From the NCBI GenBank assembly GCA_964644025.1, contig CAZXVW010000233.1:1-6121 (forward strand): a stretch of 6,121 nt of DNA, in the 5' to 3' direction. The stretch comes from CAZXVW01 sp964644025. Its GTDB lineage: Bacteria > Acidobacteriota > Terriglobia > Bryobacterales > Bryobacteraceae. Below the pieces are notes generated by a model. It was not told the DNA's origin, ran no database searches, and saw only the letters and a program-made list of their open reading frames with translations. Shown piece by piece: positions 1-4,887 of the stretch (its first letter is position 1; every line of letters begins with the position of its first letter). The translations under genes and the position numbers were made by a program.

Positions 1-1608
1 CTCGGACTGGAGCCACTGCCCGCGGCTGTAAGGCGCCTCCAGCCCCATCAGCCACTGGGCGCAAGCCCAGGCCTTCTCCACGGCGCCGAAGGCATAAAGG
101 CGCGCGTTCCACAAACACCGCTCGGCGGCGGGAATTTCCGGCCAGACCTGGTCGGGTTCCAGCCCGAGTTCAGTGAGTACCGAGAGCATCGGCCGGCCGA
201 ACCAAGTGCATTTTCCGCTGTCATCCGTCAGCTTGGGGTCGTCCCGCACGCCGTAGACGCGGATGACAACTCCTCTCCGTCCGTCCTGGAGGCGGACCGG
301 CGCCTGGTGGATCACGGTTTCCTCGGGGATGTCCACCGGTGCGGGCAACTCGGCGAGCCCATGGAGGATGGCCCCGCGGCCGGCCCGGACCGGGGTTTTC
401 AGGTCACATTCAATGACCAGCGAACCCGGCGCCAGTTCTCCGCCGGCGGCGAGCACGGCGTCCACCATGACGCCAGCGGACTGGATGCCGGGGGGATTCA
501 CCACACCCAGACGCTGCTGCGCGGTGTACAGGCGGCTGAAACTGCTCTCCCCGGTCATCAATCGCTGAAAGTGGGAGGTGGTTCCGACGTGGGTGAACTC
601 CCCGTCCACCAGGGAACACCAGAAAGGAACTCCCCGGAGCGCGCCGGCAAGTTCGTGCAACGCCGGCGGGTCCTGGGCTGTGGGCCACCATTCGCCAGTC
701 AGCGCCAGGGTTACGTGACGATAAAGGTCAATCACCGGCCGCCGCGCCGGCTCCGCGTCCAGCACCCCCGCCCCGACCTCCCAGCGCCCGCCGGCCAGGC
801 GTGCTCCGGCCAGCGCGGTGAGCCGGGCCGAAATCGCCGCGTCAAAGCGGAGCAGGCCGATGTCCAGGGCCACCTGGTCACCGGGAAGCAGTCCGCCGGC
901 GGCCTTGATCAGCGCCAGAGAGGGTTTCTGCAGGAAGGAATAGACGCGCCCTTCGTCGCCGATGACGTAGACGCCATGCTGGCTGCCGACCTCCACTGGC
1001 TGCCGCATGGCCACGCCGCAAGCGCCGGGCCGGTCCCAGTCCAACTGCTCAGCCGGGAAGGTGAGGATCACGTCTCCGGAAGAGATGAGCAACCCGGAGG
1101 AAAGCTTCTCGACCCACAGGGTCGACAGAGCCAGCGTTTCATCAAACACCGTGCTCACGTCGCCCCAGGGCGTCTTCACCGGCAGGGCGCTGAACAGCTT
1201 GCCGGCCAGGGAGTACTCGGGAAGGCGCCGGGAGTCGCCGCCGGAATGAATCATCAGCACGCGCTGCGTCCTCCACCAATCCTCAAGGCTGCCCCCGGCC
1301 TTGCCGGCGAGCGCGTTCCGGGCTAGAACGCGCAAGGCATTGAGTGTGGCGCCTCCGCTACCGACTCTGGCGTCGTCCGGATCGGGAACCACGTGGTAAA
1401 CGGTCTCCAGAGGCAGCTTGCCCGCCTCGCGGCGGCGCTGGATCTCGGCCCGGTACCTCTCGGCCTGCCTGGCGGAGCTAGCAGTGACGATGACAGCGGT
1501 CCACCAACAACCCGCTGGTGAGGGTCGCGCGACCCGATCCACGTAGGCGCGCCGTGCCTGCTGGGCGATCTCGCTCAGATTGACTGGCTGGGGGCCGTGG
1601 CTGGACAT
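1..1608 (-). CDS. fkp: Bifunctional L-fucokinase / L-fucose-1-phosphate guanylyltransferase, N-terminal part (runs off the window)
   Basis: My reverse-strand translation gives 536 codons with no stop from the ATG at 1608 to base 1, so the C-terminus is missing. Seen: GSGGATLNAL (residues 83-92), then IHSGGDSRRLP (120-130) with GK at 136-137, which fits the glycine-rich nucleotide-binding loop and lysine of sugar-1-phosphate guanylyltransferases; HGVYV at 211-215; PVDIPEETV near 424-432; WNARLY at 500-505. From family knowledge, this is the fucose pyrophosphorylase (FPGT-like) domain that in Bacteroides Fkp (about 950 residues) precedes a GHMP-type fucokinase domain. Together they convert cytosolic L-fucose to fucose-1-phosphate and then GDP-L-fucose for glycan synthesis. 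The kinase domain would lie outside the window, so bifunctionality is inferred. The ATG at 1608 is chosen because GGAAG sits 8 bases upstream; a GTG at 1644 is an in-frame alternative. Long open frames on the other strand here are shadows. Confidence 0.9.
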   Translation of the reverse strand, partial: MSSHGPQPVNLSEIAQQARRAYVDRVARPSPAGCWWTAVIVTASSARQAERYRAEIQRRREAGKLPLETVYHVVPDPDDARVGSGGATLNALRVLARNALAGKAGGSLEDWWRTQRVLMIHSGGDSRRLPEYSLAGKLFSALPVKTPWGDVSTVFDETLALSTLWVEKLSSGLLISSGDVILTFPAEQLDWDRPGACGVAMRQPVEVGSQHGVYVIGDEGRVYSFLQKPSLALIKAAGGLLPGDQVALDIGLLRFDAAISARLTALAGARLAGGRWEVGAGVLDAEPARRPVIDLYRHVTLALTGEWWPTAQDPPALHELAGALRGVPFWCSLVDGEFTHVGTTSHFQRLMTGESSFSRLYTAQQRLGVVNPPGIQSAGVMVDAVLAAGGELAPGSLVIECDLKTPVRAGRGAILHGLAELPAPVDIPEETVIHQAPVRLQDGRRGVVIRVYGVRDDPKLTDDSGKCTWFGRPMLSVLTELGLEPDQVWPEIPAAERCLWNARLYAFGAVEKAWACAQWLMGLEAPYSRGQWLQSE

Positions 1609-1616
1609 GGCAAAGA

Positions 1617-1621
1617 CTTCC
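1617..1621 (-). promoter_or_regulatory. Ribosome binding site supporting the fkp start
   Basis: GGAAG on the minus strand lies 8 bases before the ATG at 1608. This supports that start over the in-frame GTG at 1644. No convincing -10/-35 pair was found for fkp in the divergent gap. Confidence 0.5.
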
Positions 1622-1677
1622 GCATCCTGTTTCGTTGACCACACAGCCTTTGCCGGCCGTGGTATCAACGCGTGCAC

Positions 1678-1683
1678 TATACT
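1678..1683 (+). promoter_or_regulatory. Candidate -10 box (TATACT) for the small protein and hydrolase transcript
   Basis: TATACT matches the sigma-70 -10 consensus at five of six positions and stands in a locally AT-rich patch. A TTGCCG at 1650-1655 resembles a -35 box, but the spacing of 22 bases is too long, so the -35 is not supported. A transcript starting about 7 bases downstream would begin in the dyad at 1689-1709. The call rests on position and the -10 match only. Confidence 0.4.
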
Positions 1684-1688
1684 ACTAT

Positions 1689-1709
1689 TCTTCCCGCACC
1701 GCGGGAAGA
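1689..1709 (+). promoter_or_regulatory. Perfect 9-bp inverted repeat (operator or 5'-end hairpin) before the leader ORF
   Basis: The left arm TCTTCCCGC (1689-1697) and right arm GCGGGAAGA (1701-1709) are exact reverse complements around the 3-base centre ACC. A T-G wobble at 1688/1710 would extend the stem. The right arm overlaps the start of the Shine-Dalgarno run AAGAGGAG (1706-1713). It could act as DNA, as a repressor operator at the expected transcription start, or as RNA, as a 5'-terminal hairpin partly masking the ribosome site. It has no following T tract, so it does not look like a terminator. The pairing is seen directly; either function is inferred. Confidence 0.55.
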
Positions 1710-1713
1710 GGAG
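1706..1713 (+). promoter_or_regulatory. Strong Shine-Dalgarno sequence of the leader mini-ORF
   Basis: AAGAGGAG lies 7 bases upstream of the ATG at 1721. It is a better ribosome site than the one for the following gene (GGAG at 1723-1726, 8 bases before the ATG at 1735), and its first bases pair into the upstream dyad. Confidence 0.5.
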
Positions 1714-1720
1714 TTCAGAA

Positions 1721-1738
1721 ATGGAGACTACCTCATGA
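1721..1738 (+). CDS. Possible five-residue leader peptide METTS
   Basis: ATG GAG ACT ACC TCA TGA is preceded at ideal distance by AAGAGGAG. Its TGA overlaps the next ATG as ATGA (1735-1738), the classic arrangement for translational coupling. It is too short to have a function as a protein. If translated, it would deliver ribosomes to the next start, or act as a leader whose translation is gated by the hairpin at 1689-1709. It could also be chance, with the ribosome site serving the start at 1735 directly at a longer spacing of 21 bases. There is no run of one amino acid that would suggest classical attenuation. Confidence 0.3.
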   Translation: METTS

Positions 1739-1974
1739 TAAAGCGGAAACCGGCCGAGGCGGGAACCGTTGCCGGCCTGGCAGGGGTGGTCTTCCTGTCT
1801 CGTGTCATGGCCCGCCGGCGGGATCCAGGCACTTGGACCGGCGAAGCGATTCTGAATACCAACTTCGTAGTGAACTTCTCCCCAGGAGTCCCCGCGAAGT
1901 ACAAGAACGAGAAGGACAACCGCATCCCCGCCGAGATGACCCGGTCATCTCCGGTCAGGGTCACCCAGAGATGA
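1735..1974 (+). CDS. Small basic protein of unknown function (79 residues)
   Basis: I do not recognise this protein. It begins with the basic MIKRK, followed by a short alanine/glycine/valine-rich stretch (about residues 9-26, interrupted by R23) that could be a weak membrane or signal segment, then RRR at 27-29 and a polar, lysine-rich tail. About three quarters of its codons end in G or C (59 of 78 by my count), as expected for a real gene in this genome. The start at 1735 is preceded by GGAG with an 8-base spacer; the frame is open further upstream to a GTG at 1672, but that lies on the -10-like box and has no ribosome site. It ends 36 bases before the hydrolase gene and is probably co-transcribed with it. 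No function is proposed. Confidence 0.5.
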   Translation: MIKRKPAEAGTVAGLAGVVFLSRVMARRRDPGTWTGEAILNTNFVVNFSPGVPAKYKNEKDNRIPAEMTRSSPVRVTQR

Positions 1975-1986
1975 AGTGGCTGACCC
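1934..1986. repeat. Cluster of five GGTCA/TGACC half-sites before the hydrolase gene
   Basis: GGTCA occurs at 1943, 1953 and 1959 on the plus strand, and its complement TGACC at 1937 and 1981. The first pair forms a perfect dyad, AGATGACC-C-GGTCATCT (1934-1950). CCGGTCA repeats at 1941 and 1951, exactly 10 bases apart, about one helical turn. GGGTCA (1958-1963) and TGACCC (1981-1986) could form a weak 6-bp stem. Most of the cluster lies inside the 3' end of the small gene, so codon constraint may explain some of it. A regulator site for the hydrolase is possible but unproven. Confidence 0.35.
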
Positions 1987-1998
1987 CACGATTTTTTT

Positions 1999-2003
1999 GG
2001 AGG
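1999..2003 (+). promoter_or_regulatory. Ribosome binding site of the CocE/NonD hydrolase
   Basis: GGAGG lies 7 bases before the ATG at 2011 and directly after a run of seven T residues. It fixes the start, which is immediately followed by a signal peptide. Confidence 0.7.
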
Positions 2004-2010
2004 CGTCAGG

Positions 2011-3774
2011 ATGAACCGTAATCGATATCGCGCGCCGTTACGCGCATTGCTCCTGCTGGCCTTGCCCGTCGTGCTGGCCGCTTCCGGCCAGTATCAAGTC
2101 AAGATTGAAACGGGGATGAAGGCGAAGATGCGCGACGGGGTTTCGCTGGTGGCCGATATTTACCGGCCGGTGGCTAAAGGCGAGTTTCCTGTCTTGGTGG
2201 AGCGGACTCCGTACAACCGCAAGGGCGGAGCCCGGCAAGCCCGGGAGATTGCTTCCTACGGCTACATTGTCGTCGTGCAAGATACGCGCGGCCGCTATGA
2301 GTCGGAAGGGGAGTTTTACCCGTTCCGGAACGAAACCAACGACGGCTACGACACCATCGAGTGGGCGGCCGCGCTGCCCGGTTCCACAGGAAAAGTCGGG
2401 ATGTATGGCGGCTCCTATGTCGGCGCCACCCAAATGCTCGCCACCATCGGGAAGCCGCCCCACCTGGTCGCGATCTTTCCCTACGTAACGGCGTCGGAGT
2501 ATTACGACGGCTGGACTTACCAGAGCGGAGCTTTCATGCAGTGGTTCGCCGAGTCCTGGACGACGGGGCTCGTGCAAGACACGTTGCGGCGCACAGTGAG
2601 TTCTGCGACACGTCCCAAGGACTGGGCCTGGCGTTTGCCCGTCGACGAGTACCGGTTATTGAAGCTTCCCCGGCCTGCGGACCTGGCGCCGTATTTCCGC
2701 GACTGGGTGGCCCACGAGACTGATGACCCGTACTGGAAACGGTGGAGGATCTCCTCGCATTACTCCGAGCTGGATCTGAGGGCCCTGCACGGGGGCGGCT
2801 GGCACGACATCTTTCTCAAAGGCACGCTGACCAACTACATGGGGCTGCACGCGAAGGCGAGGACACAGCAGGCACGCGAGGCCCAGCGCCTCCTCATCGG
2901 CCCCTGGGCGCACGCCCGGACCTCGCCGGAGGGCAAGGTCGGGGATGTGACGTTCGGCAAGCAGGCGGTCCTCGACATGGCGCAGACCATTCGCGCTTGG
3001 TCCGATTATTCATTGAAGGGAGTCCGCAACCAGTACGCCACCGGCGCGCCGGTCCGACTGTTCATCATGGGGGAGAATGTTTGGCGTGACGAGCAGGAGT
3101 TTCCGCTGAAGCGGCAGCGGCTTAGGAGATACTACCTGCACTCGGCCGGGGGCGCCAACAGCGTTCGCGGGGATGGGTCCTTGTCAACGGTCAAAGCCGA
3201 GCGGGAGAAGCCCGACCGATTCGTGTATGACCCGGCCGACCCCGTGCCCACAATCGGGGGCCGACTATGCTGCGCCAACGACGCCCTCCCGCCCGGACCG
3301 TTTGATCAAAGCCCGAATGAATCGCGTTCCGATGTGCTTGTTTATTCCACTCTGCCATTGAAGCAAGGAGTGGAAGTTACCGGGTTCGTTCGTCTCGAGT
3401 TATACGCCGCCACCAGCGCGGCCGACACGGACTTTACGGCGATGCTCGTCGACGTAGACCCGTCCGGCTATGCCCGTTTCCTGACCGACGGGATTGTCCG
3501 AGCCCGGTACCGCGATTCGCTGGAGAAAGCCGACCCGATTACGCCGGGCAAGATCTACCGCTACGACATCGACCTCTGGGCTACCGGCAACTATTTCCGC
3601 CCCGGCCACCGCATCCGGCTCTATGTTTCCTCGAGCAATTTTCCGCGGTTCAACCGGAATCTCAATACGGGCGAGCCGCTCCTGGGTTCGACCGGCATGG
3701 TAAAGGCCTCGCAGACCATCTACCATGATGCCGCGCATCCCTCGGCGCTGGTCCTGCCGGTGATTCCCCGGTGA
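2011..3774 (+). CDS. Secreted CocE/NonD family serine hydrolase (X-Pro dipeptidyl-peptidase S15-like)
   Basis: The 587-residue protein starts with a signal peptide (basic NRNRYR, then a hydrophobic run to about residue 24; likely cleavage near ASG/Q, residues 25-27), so it is probably exported. Next comes the alpha/beta-hydrolase domain: RTPYNR at 65-70 (Y68 is the likely oxyanion residue), DTRGRYESEG at 91-100, nucleophile S135 in GGSYVG, acid D266 in GGWHDIF, and base H301 in GPWAH. The C-terminal third is the jelly-roll domain (CC at 420-421, GPFDQ, DVLVYST, DTDF near 472-475, the DGIVRARYR stretch near 493-501, FRPGHRIRL near 529-537). Length and motif order are normal for the family, which includes cocaine esterase, alpha-amino-acid ester hydrolases, glutaryl-7-ACA acylases and X-Pro peptidases. 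The triad appears intact. The substrate cannot be read from sequence, and CocE names the fold, not cocaine cleavage. It probably shares a transcript with the small gene upstream. Confidence 0.93.
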   Translation: MNRNRYRAPLRALLLLALPVVLAASGQYQVKIETGMKAKMRDGVSLVADIYRPVAKGEFPVLVERTPYNRKGGARQAREIASYGYIVVVQDTRGRYESEGEFYPFRNETNDGYDTIEWAAALPGSTGKVGMYGGSYVGATQMLATIGKPPHLVAIFPYVTASEYYDGWTYQSGAFMQWFAESWTTGLVQDTLRRTVSSATRPKDWAWRLPVDEYRLLKLPRPADLAPYFRDWVAHETDDPYWKRWRISSHYSELDLRALHGGGWHDIFLKGTLTNYMGLHAKARTQQAREAQRLLIGPWAHARTSPEGKVGDVTFGKQAVLDMAQTIRAWSDYSLKGVRNQYATGAPVRLFIMGENVWRDEQEFPLKRQRLRRYYLHSAGGANSVRGDGSLSTVKAEREKPDRFVYDPADPVPTIGGRLCCANDALPPGPFDQSPNESRSDVLVYSTLPLKQGVEVTGFVRLELYAATSAADTDFTAMLVDVDPSGYARFLTDGIVRARYRDSLEKADPITPGKIYRYDIDLWATGNYFRPGHRIRLYVSSSNFPRFNRNLNTGEPLLGSTGMVKASQTIYHDAAHPSALVLPVIPR

Positions 3775-3898
3775 AGGACGCGGCTGAGGCCGGGTGTAGT
3801 CCGAGGACGTCACGGTTGCCAACAAGGGCGAACCATCATGACCTGGGGATTAACGCCGCGTGAGATGGGATGCGAGACTGATGCACCCGGAAGAACTC
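3775..3898. other. Convergent intergenic gap without a clear terminator
   Basis: This gap lies between the stops of the hydrolase (plus) and thioredoxin (minus) genes. I see only weak stems: CGGC-TGAG-GCCG at 3781-3792, and a bulged GGGATGC...GCACCC stem near 3866-3887. Neither is followed by a T tract in either direction, so no intrinsic terminator is called. Confidence 0.4.
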
Positions 3899-4222
3899 TT
3901 ACAAGTGAGGCTCGATCATCTTCTCCACGTCGGATTTTCCGACTACGCCAACGCGCTGTTCGACAACCTGGCCTCCCTTGAACAGCAACAGCGTGGGAAT
4001 GGCGCGAATGTTGTAACGCATCGCCGTTGCCCCGTTCTCGTCCACGTTCAGCTTTCCCACCTTGAGCTTACCGTTGTAAGCCTCAGCGACGGCCTCTATC
4101 GTCGGAGCCATGTACAAACAAGGGGCACACCACTGGGCCCAGAAATCCACGAGAACCGGGATATCAGATTTCAGTACCTCTTGGTCAAATCCGGCGTCAG
4201 TGAAAGTATATTCAGATGCCAT
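3899..4222 (-). CDS. Thioredoxin
   Basis: This 107-residue protein is full length for a single-domain cytosolic thioredoxin, a dithiol reductant for enzymes such as ribonucleotide reductase and peroxidases. Seen: VDFWAQWCAPC at residues 25-35 with redox cysteines C32 and C35, buried acid D26, the P40 kink, and the cis-proline P76 in RAIPTLLLF. There is no signal peptide, so it acts in the cytoplasm. The active-site loop is CAPC instead of the textbook CGPC, and the residue after the second cysteine is Leu (L36) where Lys or Arg is usual. The start is supported by AGGGGAG with a 7-base spacer. It is divergent from the secreted protein gene at 4311. I give no trxA symbol because genomes of this kind carry several thioredoxins. 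Confidence 0.95.
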   Translation of the reverse strand: MASEYTFTDAGFDQEVLKSDIPVLVDFWAQWCAPCLYMAPTIEAVAEAYNGKLKVGKLNVDENGATAMRYNIRAIPTLLLFKGGQVVEQRVGVVGKSDVEKMIEPHL

Positions 4223-4310
4223 GCAATATCTCCCCTAATCATAATGATGAAGGATCTGGGTGAAAGGATTCAAACCGGGCGAAACGGTAACATGGTGGGG
4301 AGACGTTGCC
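4223..4310. promoter_or_regulatory. Divergent promoter region between the thioredoxin gene and the small secreted protein gene
   Basis: This gap separates two divergent starts, so promoters for both probably lie in or near it. Its AT-richest part contains the dyad ATCATAATGAT (4238-4248). On the minus strand it offers TATGAT (4243-4238) as a -10 for thioredoxin, giving a very short leader; on the plus strand it offers CATAAT (4240-4245). I found no good -35 box at 16-18 bases for either. AGGGGAG (4236-4230, minus) is the thioredoxin ribosome site. If the secreted protein really starts at the GTG at 4260, this region is only 37 bases long. Confidence 0.4.
4297..4302 (+). promoter_or_regulatory. 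Ribosome binding site that decides the start of the small secreted protein
   Basis: GGGGAG lies 8 bases before the GTG at 4311. The competing upstream GTG at 4260 has only AGGA with a 5-base spacer. The stronger site, plus a signal peptide beginning exactly at 4311, favours the shorter protein. Confidence 0.5.
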
Positions 4311-4883
4311 GTGCGGGTTATCCTTTTCATGCTGGCATTGTTCGCGGCCCCGTTCTGGGAGACCACCGGCCCGCGGGAATGGAGTGATGCCGAGCTCCAA
4401 CAACTTCTCCACAACTCTCCCTGGGCCCGCACGGACGAGAAAGGATACGCCCAAATGTACCTGGCCAGCGCGCGGCCGATGCGGGAGGCGGAGGCGGAAC
4501 TCAGGAGGAGGAACCCTCCCACCGGTGCGGCGGCCGAGGATCCCACCGCAGACGAGTACGCTGAGTTCATGAGGGACAATCCCGGGGCCTATATCGTTCT
4601 GGCGGTTCAGGTAAGGCGCCCGCTCTTCCTGGAGGACCCGAGGGAGATCCGGTCCATGGAGAACAAGTGCGTGCTCGAGGTCGGCAAGCGCAAGTACAAG
4701 ATGGTGGGCCATTTTCCGCCGACGGCGGCAGACCCCTATTTGCGGCTGGTCTTCCCCCGGGTGGTAAAGCCATCCGACAAGATGTTCTTCTTCGAACTGT
4801 ACGTCCCCGGAGTACCGAAGCCTTTCCGGCGACTGGTCTTCGGAGTGAAGGATCTGTACTATCGGGGCAAACTCGAGCTCTAA
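4311..4883 (+). CDS. Small secreted protein of unknown function with W...SPWA N-terminal motif
   Basis: From the GTG at 4311 this gives 190 residues: a short N-terminus (M-R-V), a hydrophobic run to about residue 15 resembling a signal peptide, then GPREWSDAELQQLL and NSPWAR (35-40). A charged, arginine/glutamate-rich middle (about 55-85) could be helical, followed by a probably beta-rich domain with alternating hydrophobic residues (AYIVLAVQV near 93-101, YLRLVFPRVV, MFFFELYVP, RRLVFGV). The W...L..SPWA opening resembles uncharacterised secreted proteins I recall from Acidobacteria; that is memory, not a search. Starting at 4260 would add 17 residues with less GC-biased codons and place the hydrophobic stretch about 16 residues in. 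The gene is divergent from thioredoxin and converges on the dehydrogenase gene with 4 bases between stops. Export to the periplasm or outside is likely; the function is unknown. Confidence 0.7.
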   Translation: MRVILFMLALFAAPFWETTGPREWSDAELQQLLHNSPWARTDEKGYAQMYLASARPMREAEAELRRRNPPTGAAAEDPTADEYAEFMRDNPGAYIVLAVQVRRPLFLEDPREIRSMENKCVLEVGKRKYKMVGHFPPTAADPYLRLVFPRVVKPSDKMFFFELYVPGVPKPFRRLVFGVKDLYYRGKLEL

Positions 4884-4887
4884 AGGC

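Noticed and set aside
402..418. Inverted repeat GGTCA-7 bases-TGACC
   Set aside because: It shares the half-site found near 1940-1986, but it is deep inside the fucokinase coding region and isolated, so probably chance.
307..1326. A 339-codon open frame on the plus strand
   Set aside because: It lies antisense to the fucokinase/guanylyltransferase frame, which has recognisable motifs along its length. The plus translation is low in recognisable motifs and is a normal shadow of a GC-rich gene.
1635..2021. A 128-codon plus-strand frame overlapping the small gene and the hydrolase start
   Set aside because: It is rich in Arg and Pro, has no ribosome site, spans the likely promoter and runs into the hydrolase start in another frame; the 1735-1974 frame fits codon use better.
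3866..3887. Possible bidirectional terminator stem
   Set aside because: The stem needs a bulge and has no T tract on either side.
3860..4387. A 175-codon plus-strand frame over the thioredoxin gene
   Set aside because: It is antisense to a thioredoxin with an intact active site and cis-proline, so it is a shadow.
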